A DNA stretch of 64,000 bases from Bacteroidota bacterium (GTDB taxonomy: Bacteria; Bacteroidota; Bacteroidia; Bacteroidales; Lentimicrobiaceae). The translations under genes and the position numbers were made by a program. Positions 27,511-37,156 of this stretch are shown here, piece by piece. Within the stretch, counting starts at the first letter, position 1. Every line of letters begins with the position of its first letter. Where the stretch lies: assembly GCA_009773455.1 (NCBI GenBank), contig WSXU01000002.1, forward strand, positions 124,001 to 188,000, in the 5' to 3' direction. A model generated the notes under the pieces. It saw only the letters and a list, made by a program, of their open reading frames with translations. It had not been told where the DNA came from and ran no database searches.

Positions 27511-27558
27511 TGAAACCCTGTAACCCCGGAAATTCAGAACCTTGTATCCGGGAAACCC
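27511..27558. repeat. Six degenerate octamers, inverted relative to 26735-26854
   Basis: In register: TGAAACCC, TGTAACCC, CGGAAATT, CAGAACCT, TGTATCCG, GGAAACCC. The 8-bp period is kept although the units have drifted. Together with 27391-27406 this is the main content of the 27267-27605 gap; the remainder shows nothing else apart from the aspartate kinase -7 element. Confidence 0.55.
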
Positions 27559-27578
27559 AATAACAATAACAAATATAT

Positions 27579-27586
27579 TAATTTTG
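27579..27586 (+). promoter_or_regulatory. Candidate -7 element of aspartate kinase gene
   Basis: TAATTTTG (TAnnTTTG), 19 nt before the ATG at 27606. Confidence 0.45.
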
Positions 27587-27605
27587 TATTGCTAAATATC
27601 GGTTC

Positions 27606-28868
27606 ATGAAAGTTTTCAAGTTTGGCGGGGCATCAGTTAAAGATGCAGCAGCTGTCAGGAATGTCAGGGACATTTTGCTTCGTTACTCCGGGGAATCTCT
27701 CTGTATCATTATTTCGGCCATGGGTAAGACCACCAATGCGCTCGAGAAGGTAGCCGAAGCCTGGATAAAGCAGGATGTCGGGGCTTTTAGTCTGCTTACT
27801 GATGTTGAGAACTATCATCAGGAGATTGCAAACGAACTGATGAAAAGTAGACTGAGCCCGGTGAAGATGATTATCGACGACATCCGCCTGATGCTTCAAT
27901 CCGCACCACCTGAGCTTCCCGATGCCGCTTACGACCGGATCGTGTCACAGGGCGAACTCCTATCTACCGCGATTGTCAGCGCTTACCTCAACCAGGAAGA
28001 AATTCACAACAGGCTGCTTGATGCCAGACTTTGTGTAATAACCAACGAATGCTTCAGGAACGGACGGGTATCATGGAATGAAACCGGAAACCGGATTCAA
28101 CTGGCCTTTAGTGATGAAGCAAACGCTGAGATACCTGAAATCACCATCACACAAGGCTTTATCGGAAGTACAACTTCAGGCTACCCAGTCACCCTGGGTC
28201 GCGAAGGGTCGGATTTCAGTGCTGCCATTTTTGCCTGGGCGCTCGATGCCAGTGAAATGGTTATCTGGAAAGATGTTCCGGGTGTACTGAATGCAGACCC
28301 CCGGTATTTTAAGGACACAGTGAAACTTGACCGCATCAGCTACCGTGATGCCATCGAACTGGCCTATTTCGGCGCTTCGGTGATCCACCCCAAGACCATT
28401 CAGCCGCTTCAGAACAAAAACATTCCCCTGTATGTGAAATCGTTTGCTCAACCGGAAGAACCCGGCACACTGATCAGTAACTTCACCGATGAACACAAAC
28501 AGATACCCTGTTATATCTTTAAACCCGGTCAGGTTCTGATGAGTATCTCCCCCAAAGATTTCTCATTTATTGCAGAAGACGGATTGCACAACATTTTCGG
28601 GCTGTTATCGCATATGGGTATCCGCACTAACCTGATGCAGAATTCTGCCATCAGTTTTTCCATATGTATTGATGAAAATCCCGAAAAACTTCACCGCCTC
28701 ATTACCGCGCTCAGCGGAGAATTCAGGGTTAAATACAATCAGGGACTCGAATTGATTACCATTCGTCACTACAACCAGAAAACCATTGATAAAGTGGTGA
28801 ACAAACGGAAAATCCTGCTGGAACAGAAGAGCAGGCTCACTGTTCAACTGGTGGTTGAAGGGTCCTGA
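27606..28868 (+). CDS. Aspartate kinase (monofunctional)
   Basis: 420 residues. The amino-acid kinase domain begins MKVFKFGGASV (the usual KFGGTSV with Ala for Thr) and contains SQGELLST, FIGSTTSGYPVTLGREGSDFSAA and WKDVPGVLNADPR. The C-terminal regulatory part includes an ACT-type segment (LLSHMGIRTNLMQNSAISFSICID). It phosphorylates aspartate in the first step of the lysine, threonine and methionine branch. It is not fused to homoserine dehydrogenase, and no other gene of the pathway adjoins it. The ACT region implies feedback control, but the effector cannot be read. The 188 bp after it hold no gene, only the next promoter. Confidence 0.93.
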   Translation: MKVFKFGGASVKDAAAVRNVRDILLRYSGESLCIIISAMGKTTNALEKVAEAWIKQDVGAFSLLTDVENYHQEIANELMKSRLSPVKMIIDDIRLMLQSAPPELPDAAYDRIVSQGELLSTAIVSAYLNQEEIHNRLLDARLCVITNECFRNGRVSWNETGNRIQLAFSDEANAEIPEITITQGFIGSTTSGYPVTLGREGSDFSAAIFAWALDASEMVIWKDVPGVLNADPRYFKDTVKLDRISYRDAIELAYFGASVIHPKTIQPLQNKNIPLYVKSFAQPEEPGTLISNFTDEHKQIPCYIFKPGQVLMSISPKDFSFIAEDGLHNIFGLLSHMGIRTNLMQNSAISFSICIDENPEKLHRLITALSGEFRVKYNQGLELITIRHYNQKTIDKVVNKRKILLEQKSRLTVQLVVEGS

Positions 28869-29026
28869 AACAACAAATTATAACCTGTCGGCAGCTTGAT
28901 TAATCTTACGCTGGCCGGTAAGTATTCCCCGGGACGAAGAGAATCAATAAAGTCCCACAGGTTAGCCTGATGAATCAGCATTTGCTTCTCTTAAAACAGT
29001 TGAGCACTTTATGTGACTGAATTACC

Positions 29027-29034
29027 TATTTTTG
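29027..29034 (+). promoter_or_regulatory. Candidate -7 element of the POT-like transporter gene
   Basis: TATTTTTG (TAnnTTTG), 22 nt before the ATG at 29057. The nearest TTG upstream (29000-29002) is 24 nt away, slightly wider than usual. Confidence 0.4.
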
Positions 29035-29056
29035 CCCAAAACTACATCCGAAACCC

Positions 29057-30352
29057 ATGAGCAAAGCCGCTGAAACAAAATCAGGTTACAAGTCTTTTCC
29101 GCGCAATTTCTGGACGGTTATTGTTATGGAATTTTTTGAACGGGGCTCTTACTATGGGGTGATGTCGGTTCTTTCCATCTACCTGATCACGTCGCCGGGC
29201 GAGGGTGGACTCGGCTTCTCAAAAGAGGGTGTCGGAGCTATCAAGAGCACCATCACGCCCCTGCTTTATCTGCTTCCCATTCTTGCAGGTGCACTGGCTG
29301 ACCGTTTCGGCTACCGGCGAACGCTTATGATGGCATTTACGGTAATGAGCACCGGCTACTTCCTCACCAGCTTGTCGTCGTCCTACAGCCTGGTATTTCT
29401 CAGTCTGGTCCTGATGGCTGTTGGTGCAGGATTTTTCAAACCGGTGATTTCGGGAACCATTGCCCGGGTAACCGATGAGAGTAATTCCACCCTTGGTTTC
29501 GGCATTTTTTACTGGTCGATCAACCTTGGCGCTTTCATCTTCCCCCTGATCCTGGTACCATACCTGAAAGGCATCGGATGGAATTATATTTTCATTATGG
29601 CCGCTGTGGGAACCGGCTCCATGTTGCTGCTCAACCTTTTTGTATACGAGGAACCACCCCGCCCGGCCAGCACAAAGCCACTTTCTGAAGTATTGAAAGG
29701 CATCCTGATGGTACTTAAGGACTACCGCTTTGTACTGATGATTGTGATTTACAGTGGATTCTGGATATTGTATTTCCAGATGTTCGATACGGTACTCTGG
29801 TATCTGAAGGAATATATGGACATGACCCCGGTCAACAACTTTGTCAACCGCTTCCTCAGCCTTTTTGTGGAGAACCCATCATGGAAATTCGATACCGAAC
29901 ATGTAACCGTCATCAACGCCGGAGCCATCATTGCCCTGCAATTGGTTGTTTCATCCATTGTGAAGAAAACCCCGGCCCTGCCTACCATGATCGCGGGCAT
30001 TGCCATGGGAACCCTGGGAATGGGCATTCTTGCCATCTCCACCTATGCCTGGGTTTTCATCGCCGGGTTGATTGTTTTCTCTATCGGTGAAATGACAGCA
30101 CATCCCAAGTTTATCTCTTACATCGGATTGATTGCCCCTCCCGATAAAAAGGCGCTTTACCTTGGTTACTCATTCCTTTACGGTGTGATCGGCTCTGGTA
30201 TCGGCGGCATACTGGGTGCAACCCTATATGTAAAGTTTGTTGATGAAATGGGGCGGCCGGGTCTGCTTTGGTTTATCTTCAGTATGATCGGGGTGGCAAC
30301 CATCATCGGACTGCTGCTTTTTAACCGTTACCTGAAACCTAAGGCAGTGTGA
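29057..30352 (+). CDS. MFS transporter, POT/PTR2-like
   Basis: 431 residues with about 12 hydrophobic segments. The N-terminal MEFFERGSYYGVMSVL resembles the proton-dependent oligopeptide transporter signature (ExxERFxYYG), and LADRFGYRRTL is the MFS loop 2-3 motif. FFKPVISGTIARVTDE and FGIFYWSINLGAF match the PTR2 signature region around helices 4-5. It is probably a proton-coupled importer of peptides, which would fit the secreted proteases elsewhere in the window, but the substrate is inference. It is monocistronic as judged by its own promoter-like element and by that of the following gene. Confidence 0.82.
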   Translation: MSKAAETKSGYKSFPRNFWTVIVMEFFERGSYYGVMSVLSIYLITSPGEGGLGFSKEGVGAIKSTITPLLYLLPILAGALADRFGYRRTLMMAFTVMSTGYFLTSLSSSYSLVFLSLVLMAVGAGFFKPVISGTIARVTDESNSTLGFGIFYWSINLGAFIFPLILVPYLKGIGWNYIFIMAAVGTGSMLLLNLFVYEEPPRPASTKPLSEVLKGILMVLKDYRFVLMIVIYSGFWILYFQMFDTVLWYLKEYMDMTPVNNFVNRFLSLFVENPSWKFDTEHVTVINAGAIIALQLVVSSIVKKTPALPTMIAGIAMGTLGMGILAISTYAWVFIAGLIVFSIGEMTAHPKFISYIGLIAPPDKKALYLGYSFLYGVIGSGIGGILGATLYVKFVDEMGRPGLLWFIFSMIGVATIIGLLLFNRYLKPKAV

Positions 30353-30393
30353 CAACAGGCTACGAATTCTGTATAAAAAACAGGAAATCTTGT

Positions 30394-30401
30394 TAAATTT
30401 G
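30394..30401 (+). promoter_or_regulatory. Candidate -7 element of the phosphofructokinase gene
   Basis: TAAATTTG (TAnnTTTG), 56 nt before the ATG at 30458. Confidence 0.45.
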
Positions 30402-30457
30402 CGCTTCGTCCGAAAACCGGACCTCATCCTTAAGTCAACATTAAATCCCTTAATACA

Positions 30458-31675
30458 ATGAAAGGTTCTATTGCGATTCTGGCAGGCGGCGGTCCTGCTC
30501 CCGGCATCAATTCAGTGATTGCTTCGGTTGCCAAGGTTTTTATTAAAGATGGTTACAGAATCATCGGATTGCATGAAGGGTACAAAACCCTGTTTACCGA
30601 TAAGCCCAACATGATGGAGATTGATTTTGCCATGGCCGATCGCATCCACAACCAGGGTGGTTCCTTCCTCATCATGAGCCGTCACAAACCTAAAGATGCA
30701 GACTTCAACACGGGATTTTTTGTAAATAACAATGTAAAACTGCTGGTAACCATCGGTGGTGACGATACTGCCTCTACCGCCAACCGTATATCCAAGTTTT
30801 TGGCTGCCAACAATGTAAAGATCCAGAACATTCACGTTCCTAAAACCATCGACAACGACCTGCCACTTCCCGACGGCATCCCTACGTTTGGTTACCAGAG
30901 CGCCAAACAGGAAGGTGTCCGCCTGGCTACCACGGTATATGAGGATGCCCGCACCAGCGGAAACTGGTTTGTGGTCTCGGCCATGGGCCGTGAAGCCGGT
31001 CACCTGGCTTTCGGTATAGGTGCTGCCTGCCATTACCCGATGATCATCATCCCAGAGATGTTCAACAAAACCGAAGTTACTTTCGACCGCATCCTGAGGC
31101 TGGTGATCTCTTCGATGATCAAGCGCAGGATCCTCGGCATCAGCTATGGTGTTGCCATCATCAGTGAAGGAGTTTTCCACTTCATGACCGACCAGGAGAT
31201 CACCTCTTCAGGTATTCAGTTCTCATTTGACGATCATGGCCACCCCGAACTTGGAAATGTTAGCAAAGCTCATATTTTCAACACTTTACTTCAGAATAAA
31301 AACAAAGCTATCGGTCTGGGTGTAAAAAGCCGTCCCGTTGAACTTGGTTACGAGCTGCGTTGTGTTCAACCCATCGCTTTCGATATGCTTTACTGTGCGC
31401 TGATGGGGATAGGAGTCAAACATCTCTTCGACCAGGGCCTGACAAGCTGCATGGTTGTAAGTGGCCCAAACGGCGACATCAGCCCGCTCTACCTGAAGGA
31501 TGTGGAAGATGAGAACGGAAAAGTGAAACCACGATTGGTGAATATGGAAGGCCAGAAATCAAAGATGGTATTTGAAGACAGCCTGCAATACATTGAGCCG
31601 GCCGATTATGAAGCCGCACGGAAGTATGTACCCGATCCGGAGAATTATGATTTCAGGAAAATCCTTAACTGGTAA
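30458..31675 (+). CDS. 6-phosphofructokinase, probably pyrophosphate-dependent
   Basis: 405 residues with the PFK fold: ILAGGGPAPGINSV, TIGGDDTAST (residues 98-107), VPKTIDNDLP (127-136) and SAMGREAGHLAFG. Two positions separate PPi from ATP users. After GGD there is Asp103 where ATP enzymes have Gly, and PKTIDND has Lys129 where ATP enzymes have Gly. Both are of the pyrophosphate type. The enzyme would then act reversibly between fructose-6-phosphate and fructose-1,6-bisphosphate. It has its own -7 element upstream and a terminator downstream, so it is monocistronic. Confidence 0.9.
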   Translation: MKGSIAILAGGGPAPGINSVIASVAKVFIKDGYRIIGLHEGYKTLFTDKPNMMEIDFAMADRIHNQGGSFLIMSRHKPKDADFNTGFFVNNNVKLLVTIGGDDTASTANRISKFLAANNVKIQNIHVPKTIDNDLPLPDGIPTFGYQSAKQEGVRLATTVYEDARTSGNWFVVSAMGREAGHLAFGIGAACHYPMIIIPEMFNKTEVTFDRILRLVISSMIKRRILGISYGVAIISEGVFHFMTDQEITSSGIQFSFDDHGHPELGNVSKAHIFNTLLQNKNKAIGLGVKSRPVELGYELRCVQPIAFDMLYCALMGIGVKHLFDQGLTSCMVVSGPNGDISPLYLKDVEDENGKVKPRLVNMEGQKSKMVFEDSLQYIEPADYEAARKYVPDPENYDFRKILNW

Positions 31676-31685
31676 CAGCGTAATC

Positions 31686-31716
31686 AAAAAGGGACGTATA
31701 TTAAATGTCCCTTTTT
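31686..31716. terminator. Intrinsic terminator between convergent genes
   Basis: A 10-bp stem AAAAAGGGAC / GTCCCTTTTT with an 11-nt A/T-rich loop. The stem ends in T5 in both directions. Confidence 0.85.
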
Positions 31717-31738
31717 AATTAAGGGCTGGTATACAGGC

Positions 31739-32686
31739 TTATGCTAAGAGTAATTTTATTATTTTTTCTGCGAGTTTCCTGGCCATTTTAATATGGGATT
31801 CATGTGTCCACCCTGCGATATGGGGTGATAAAATTATTTTATCGCTGCCAATCAGACGCTTGAATGAATCCGGGAGTTTGTCAGCATCCAGGTTTTCGAA
31901 TGAGAATTTTTCATATTCAATTACGTCCAGTGCAGCCCCTGTGACTTTTCCAGTATCAATAGCATCCATCAGGGCAGCAGTATCAACACACTGGCCGCGT
32001 GCAGTATTCAACAGATAAACCGGCTTACTGAATTTTTCAAGATAGGATTGATTTACCATCTGACGGGTCTCATCGGTCAGGGGTACATGCAGGCTCACAA
32101 CATCAGCATCACTGTATACCTCTTCCATCTGTACCTCTTTCACATACAATTCGCTGAACCCTGTTTTGTATTTGTCATAGGCAATCACATTGGCCCCGAA
32201 GCCACTCAGTTTCTCAGCGAAGGCACTTCCCATGTTTCCATAACCAATGATGGCAATGGTTTTTCCCTGAATCTCTGTTCCCCGGTTTCCTTCCCTGATC
32301 CAGATTCCTTTGCGTACTTCAGCATTAACTCTGCAAAGGTGATTAAACAACGAAAGCAGCATCCCAATGGCATGTTCCCCTACAGCATCCCGGTTGCCTT
32401 CCGGAGCATTCAGGCAAACAATGCCTTTTGATTCGGCATAGGCCTGATCAATGTTCTCCATTCCGGCTCCGACGCGGGCAATGAACCTCAGTTTTGAAGC
32501 CCGGTCAATGGCGTCCCGGTCAATCTTTATTTTACTCCTTATGATGATGCCCTCCACAGTTTCCATTTGCAACAGAATCTCTTCTCGGTCTGTTCCCGGA
32601 GCCTGATGGCAGACGAATCCCTTCCCGGTGAGTTCTTCTTCAAGAAAAGGATGAGCAGTGTCAATAAACAGAACCGATGCGCCCAT
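31739..32686 (-). CDS. D-2-hydroxyacid dehydrogenase, NAD-dependent
   Basis: About 315 residues. The Rossmann motif GYGNMGSAFAEKL is followed by an acidic residue (AYDKYK), indicating NAD. Catalytic residues are recognisable: Arg in LNTARGQCVD, Glu in DVIEYE and His in LSPHIAGWT. The family reduces 2-keto acids or oxidises D-2-hydroxy acids; phosphoglycerate dehydrogenase (SerA) is one possibility, but no ACT domain is present and no serC is nearby. The start is set at 32686 (MGASVLFID) because the TAnnTTTG element at 32705-32712 overlaps the longer in-frame start at 32707. Confidence 0.87.
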   Translation of the reverse strand: MGASVLFIDTAHPFLEEELTGKGFVCHQAPGTDREEILLQMETVEGIIIRSKIKIDRDAIDRASKLRFIARVGAGMENIDQAYAESKGIVCLNAPEGNRDAVGEHAIGMLLSLFNHLCRVNAEVRKGIWIREGNRGTEIQGKTIAIIGYGNMGSAFAEKLSGFGANVIAYDKYKTGFSELYVKEVQMEEVYSDADVVSLHVPLTDETRQMVNQSYLEKFSKPVYLLNTARGQCVDTAALMDAIDTGKVTGAALDVIEYEKFSFENLDADKLPDSFKRLIGSDKIILSPHIAGWTHESHIKMARKLAEKIIKLLLA

Positions 32687-32704
32687 ATTGCTTAAATTAT
32701 CCTG

Positions 32705-32712
32705 CAAAGGTA
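32705..32712 (-). promoter_or_regulatory. Candidate -7 element of the hydroxyacid dehydrogenase gene
   Basis: Minus strand TACCTTTG (TAnnTTTG), 18 nt before the ATG at 32686. It rules out the longer start that would overlap it. Confidence 0.5.
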
Positions 32713-32821
32713 ATCAGCCACACCCGATAATACGTAAGATTTATCGAAGGTTTTCACTGCTTTAGCCTGAATTGTCGTAACTTCGCCGGTCAATTCAAAG
32801 AAGTAAAAGAAAACAATTGAT

Positions 32822-35227
32822 ATGTGGAATATACTGGTACGGCTGATTCTCAGGAACAGACCCGGTATTCTGGTCGTGATCGGATTAATTACGGTTGCGA
32901 TGGCCTGGCAGGGGTTTGGGGTAAAACTTTCGTACGACATGGTCAGGATGCTGCCTTCCACCGATTCAGCGGTCATTGATTATGATGCTTTCAAAAAACG
33001 GTTTGGGGAAGACGGCAGTGTACTGGTTATCGGTGTGAAAAACCCCGATATGTTCAGACTGGGAGAACTGAACGATTGGTTTGATCTGACTTCCGATATG
33101 GGTAGTATTGAAGGTGTTGCCGGTGTCACTTCTATCACCAAAGCAGCGAATATTGTAAAAAACGACAGTTTACGGAAGTTTGAATTCCTGCCTGTAATTC
33201 AGGAGAAACCCACCACCCAGGCCCAGGCTGATTCACTGAAAAACAAGATACATTCGCTTAAATTCTATGAAGGTCTGCTATATAATTCAAAGACTGATGC
33301 GTACCTGCTGGCTGTTACTCTTGATAAATCCAAACTAAACGACAAAAGCCGTCTAACCGTAACTGATAATATTGTTAAACGTGCACAAGCTTATTCTGAA
33401 AAAACCGGCCATGAGCTGCACTATTCCGGCCTACCCTACATCAGATCGGTAATGACCCGCAAGATAAAAAGCGAATTGTTCCTGTTTATCTTCCTTTCCA
33501 TCGGTATTGCTGCCATTATTTTGTTTCTGTTCTTCCGTTCGTATAAAGTTGTACTGAGTTCACTTGTTGTTGTTGCGATCAGCATTGTATTTACCCTTGG
33601 TTTAATCGGATTATTCGGTTATAAAATCAGCATCCTTACCGGGGTTATTCCTTCGCTTATTGTTGTGATCGCTATCGAAAACTGTATCTATATCCTGAAC
33701 AAATACCACTGGGAATACCGTCAGCACGGCAACAAGATCAAGGCGTTGTCAAGAGTTGTACAACGCATCGGTTTTGCTTCGCTAATGGTAAACACTGCCA
33801 CCGCTGCAGGTTTCGCTGCCTTTATCCTGGTTTCGAACCAACTGCTTCGTGAGTTTGGAATCATTGCCTCCATCAGTATCATGCTCGAATACCTTCTTTG
33901 TATATTGCTACTTCCGATCATCTTCAGTTATATGAAGCCACCAACCGAAAAACACCTGGCACATTTAGACAACAGGATATTCGGAACAGTGCTTGATAAA
34001 ATCATTTACTTTATACAGTTCAAAAGAAAGGTCATCTTCTCAATTGCAGGCTTGTCGCTTATCGCAGGTATCATAGGCATGCTGATGATGAAGACTTCAG
34101 GAAAAGTTGTCGACGACATCAGTGAATCCAATGTTTTATATAAAGATCTGAAATTCTTTGAAAAAGAGTTTGGCGGTGTGATGCCGTTTGAGATCTCCAT
34201 AGATACAAAGAAGAAGAAAGGTGTGATGAAGCTATCTACCATTGAGAAGATTGATGAGCTTCAGACCGAAATCCTGAAAAACAAGGAATTCTCAAAACCC
34301 CTTTCGGTCGCCGAACTGGCCAAATTCGCGAAACAGGCCTATTTTAACGGAAATCCTGATATGTATGAGTTGCCGAATTCACAGGAACGCAACTTTGTCT
34401 TTTCATACTTTCCCAGGAAAGCTGCAAACCAGAAAGGATTGCTTAATTCTTTTATCGACAGTACACAGCAGTTCACCCGGGTCAGTTTTCAGATGGCAGA
34501 TATAGGAACCAAAGAGATGAACCGCCTGCTCGACAGTATCAGGCCGAAAGTGGCCGAAATATTCCCTGCTGATAAGTACGATGTGAATATCACCGGAAAC
34601 AGTGTGGTTTATACCAGGGGGACTGAATTCCTGATCAAACATCTTTTCGAAAGCGTTCTGATTGCCATTGGCTTTATTTCATTGTTGATGGCCCTGATGT
34701 TTTCGAGTGTCAGGATGATTGCAGTCTCTATGCTGCCTAACATTATACCACTCATCATTACCGCTGCCATTATGGGTTTCGTCGGAGTACCGGTTAAGCC
34801 TTCAACCATCATTGTTTTCAGTATCGCCCTGGGAATTTCGGTGGATAATGCCATTCAGTACCTGTCGAGATACCGGCATGAGTTAAAGATAACCGGTAAC
34901 GATATAAAACTATCAACCATCAATGCATTACGTGAAGCTGGTTTTAGTATGATTTATACGTCAATCGTGCTTGTGCTGGGGTTCAGTGTTTTTATGGTTT
35001 CAAGTTTCGGTGGTACCAAAGCTTTGGGGATGCTGGTTTCGACCACCCTCTTTATTGCCATGTTTTTCAATATCATGGTTCTGCCATCACTTCTGTTGGT
35101 CCTTGATAAATATCTGGTAACCAAAGCTTTTGCTTCAGAACCATTGATTGAAATTTATGATGGAGATGATGCTGCCCATGACCAGGAAGATGATCAGGAA
35201 GATGATAAGGAGGATGGTAAGCAATAA
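32822..35227 (+). CDS. MMPL/RND-superfamily transporter
   Basis: 801 residues arranged as two RND halves. Each half has one membrane helix, a large extracytoplasmic loop and five more helices: helices near residues 14-32 and 215-380, then about 400-420 and 610-760. Characteristic stretches are [35 protein letters not shown] in half 1 and [19 protein letters not shown] in half 2, corresponding to the proton-relay helix region. The C-terminal tail is very acidic (Asp/Glu repeats, last 20 residues). Relatives move lipids, hopanoids or sterols. No periplasmic adaptor or outer-membrane channel gene adjoins it. It is probably transcribed alone. Confidence 0.87.
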   Translation: MWNILVRLILRNRPGILVVIGLITVAMAWQGFGVKLSYDMVRMLPSTDSAVIDYDAFKKRFGEDGSVLVIGVKNPDMFRLGELNDWFDLTSDMGSIEGVAGVTSITKAANIVKNDSLRKFEFLPVIQEKPTTQAQADSLKNKIHSLKFYEGLLYNSKTDAYLLAVTLDKSKLNDKSRLTVTDNIVKRAQAYSEKTGHELHYSGLPYIRSVMTRKIKSELFLFIFLSIGIAAIILFLFFRSYKVVLSSLVVVAISIVFTLGLIGLFGYKISILTGVIPSLIVVIAIENCIYILNKYHWEYRQHGNKIKALSRVVQRIGFASLMVNTATAAGFAAFILVSNQLLREFGIIASISIMLEYLLCILLLPIIFSYMKPPTEKHLAHLDNRIFGTVLDKIIYFIQFKRKVIFSIAGLSLIAGIIGMLMMKTSGKVVDDISESNVLYKDLKFFEKEFGGVMPFEISIDTKKKKGVMKLSTIEKIDELQTEILKNKEFSKPLSVAELAKFAKQAYFNGNPDMYELPNSQERNFVFSYFPRKAANQKGLLNSFIDSTQQFTRVSFQMADIGTKEMNRLLDSIRPKVAEIFPADKYDVNITGNSVVYTRGTEFLIKHLFESVLIAIGFISLLMALMFSSVRMIAVSMLPNIIPLIITAAIMGFVGVPVKPSTIIVFSIALGISVDNAIQYLSRYRHELKITGNDIKLSTINALREAGFSMIYTSIVLVLGFSVFMVSSFGGTKALGMLVSTTLFIAMFFNIMVLPSLLLVLDKYLVTKAFASEPLIEIYDGDDAAHDQEDDQEDDKEDGKQ

Positions 35228-35313
35228 AGGGGTTACAATTTGACAGTTCAATCAATATATCAATATGCAACAGGAATTGCGGACTAAGTATTGAATTGCT
35301 AAAACGATACCAT

Positions 35314-36171
35314 ATGAAAGGAATCATTCTTGCCGGAGGATCCGGAACCCGGTTACACCCTTTAACCCTTGCTGTCAGCAAACAGCTAATGCCTGTTTAC
35401 GACAAGCCGATGATCTACTATCCATTATCGGTTCTGATGATGGCCGGGATCAACGAAATACTGATTATATCCACTCCACACGACCTCCCGAATTTCGAAA
35501 AGCTACTTGGCGACGGAACAACACTTGGCTGCAAGTTCAGTTATGCAGTTCAGCATGTGCCCAATGGCCTGGCACAGGCATTTGTAATCGGTGCACCCTT
35601 CATCGGCAGCGATGACGCCGCCCTCATTCTGGGTGATAATATCTTCTATAGTTCCGGACTTCAGCATCTGCTTAACGAATGTAGAAAACCAGAAGGAGGT
35701 ATAGTTTTTGCCTATCATGTGGCCGATCCTGAGAGATATGGGGTAGTTGAGTTCGATCATTCCGGCACTGCCATCTCCATTGAGGAAAAACCCAAAGCGC
35801 CCAAATCAAACTATGCTGTTCCTGGCTTATATTTCTATGATAACAGCGTGGTGAAAGTGGCAGCCAATATTAAACCAAGCGCAAGGGGTGAGTACGAAAT
35901 CACTGATGTTAACCGTTACTACCTTGAGCAGGGTAAACTGAAGGTGAAAGTCATGAGCCGGGGGACCGCCTGGCTTGACACAGGGACGTTTTCATCGCTC
36001 ACCCAGGCATCTCAGTTCGTTGAAGTGATTGAGACGCGCCAGGGGCTTAAAATCGGCTGTATTGAAGAAGTGGCTTACCGCATGGGCTATATCAGCAAAG
36101 CCCGGTTACATGAACTAGCCGCACCGCTGCTGAAAAGTGGATACGGCGAATACCTTATGCATTTATCATAG
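35314..36171 (+). CDS. rfbA: Glucose-1-phosphate thymidylyltransferase
   Basis: 285 residues starting [16 protein letters not shown]. The family blocks [39 protein letters not shown] and [11 protein letters not shown] are present. It makes dTDP-glucose from glucose-1-phosphate and dTTP, the first step towards dTDP-rhamnose. rfbBCD are not adjacent. The internal ATG at 35314 is chosen over an in-frame codon at 35296 because the conserved sequence starts right there. It is followed after 10 bp by the polyprenyl synthase gene, so both are probably in one transcript linked to envelope glycan synthesis (lipid carrier and nucleotide sugar). Confidence 0.94.
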   Translation: MKGIILAGGSGTRLHPLTLAVSKQLMPVYDKPMIYYPLSVLMMAGINEILIISTPHDLPNFEKLLGDGTTLGCKFSYAVQHVPNGLAQAFVIGAPFIGSDDAALILGDNIFYSSGLQHLLNECRKPEGGIVFAYHVADPERYGVVEFDHSGTAISIEEKPKAPKSNYAVPGLYFYDNSVVKVAANIKPSARGEYEITDVNRYYLEQGKLKVKVMSRGTAWLDTGTFSSLTQASQFVEVIETRQGLKIGCIEEVAYRMGYISKARLHELAAPLLKSGYGEYLMHLS

Positions 36172-36181
36172 TTAATTGCGG

Positions 36182-37156
36182 ATGTTCCCAATTGAAGATT
36201 TACAGGAAAAAATTACACACTCGATCAGTCAATTGCGGGTTTATGATGAACCGGCAGGATTGTATGAGCCAATAAGCTATACCCTGGGGTTGGGAGGCAA
36301 ACGCCTTCGCCCTTTGCTGGCCCTGATTTCGACCCAGATGTTTGGCGGAGATCCTGACAAAGCCCTCCCCGCTGCCATTGCCATTGAGATCTTCCACAAT
36401 TTCACCCTGCTGCATGACGACATCATCGACCAGGCGCCAATCCGCCGTGGGCGTGAGACGGTCTATAAAAAGTGGAACATCAATACAGCCATTCTTTCGG
36501 GCGATACCATGTTTGCCATCGCTTACGGTGAGCTGGCAAAATCTGACCCGGATAAACTCTCTGCCCTGATGAAGGTTTTCACCAAAACAGCAATCGAGGT
36601 TTGTGAAGGTCAGCAATATGACATTGATTTTGAAGAATCGGATGATGTCGACATCAACGGGTACATCAATATGATCCGTTTGAAAACCGCCGTTCTTCTG
36701 GCAGCCAGCCTGAAAATCGGTGCCATCATAGCCGGTGTTCCCGATGAGGATGCAGAGAAAATATACAATTTCGGCGAGAATCTGGGTATCGCTTTTCAAC
36801 TGCAGGATGACCTGCTTGATGCATTCGGGAATGAAGCACTTTTCGGTAAAAAAACCGGTGGGGATATCGTAAGCAACAAAAAAACATTCCTCTATCTGAA
36901 AGCCCTGGAATGTGCAGACAAGGATGATGCTGAGAAACTGAAATCGCTGTACAGCAATAAAAGTCAGGATGAAGATCAGAAAATAAAGGAAGTGCTTGAT
37001 ATTTTCAGGCGGACCGGCATTGAGGACTATACCGGTAAAGCAATCCTGGAGTACTACAATAAATCCATGGGATTTCTGAGGCAACTGAAGCTCGATGAAA
37101 ACGCCCTTGCCCCCCTGCTGAAACTGTCAAACGGGATGCTGAACAGAAATTACTGA
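36182..37156 (+). CDS. Polyprenyl diphosphate synthase
   Basis: 324 residues from the ATG at 36182 (a TTG six bases earlier is possible). First aspartate-rich motif LLHDDIIDQAPIRRG, second LQDDLLDAFG, plus GGKRLRP near the N-terminus and GQQYDIDFE, all expected of E-type prenyltransferases. It condenses isopentenyl diphosphate with allylic diphosphates to make farnesyl, geranylgeranyl or longer chains, for example the quinone side chain; chain length cannot be told reliably. The stop codon abuts the stop of the convergent ABC-F gene with no spacer and no terminator between them. Confidence 0.9.
   Translation: MFPIEDLQEKITHSISQLRVYDEPAGLYEPISYTLGLGGKRLRPLLALISTQMFGGDPDKALPAAIAIEIFHNFTLLHDDIIDQAPIRRGRETVYKKWNINTAILSGDTMFAIAYGELAKSDPDKLSALMKVFTKTAIEVCEGQQYDIDFEESDDVDINGYINMIRLKTAVLLAASLKIGAIIAGVPDEDAEKIYNFGENLGIAFQLQDDLLDAFGNEALFGKKTGGDIVSNKKTFLYLKALECADKDDAEKLKSLYSNKSQDEDQKIKEVLDIFRRTGIEDYTGKAILEYYNKSMGFLRQLKLDENALAPLLKLSNGMLNRNY

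Noticed and set aside
30512-31180. 222-codon open frame antisense to the phosphofructokinase gene
   Set aside because: The plus strand here is a clear conserved enzyme; the antisense frame has no recognisable domain and is a shadow of its codon usage.
36200-37084. 294-codon open frame antisense to the polyprenyl synthase gene
   Set aside because: Antisense to a clear prenyltransferase, with no domain or promoter of its own.
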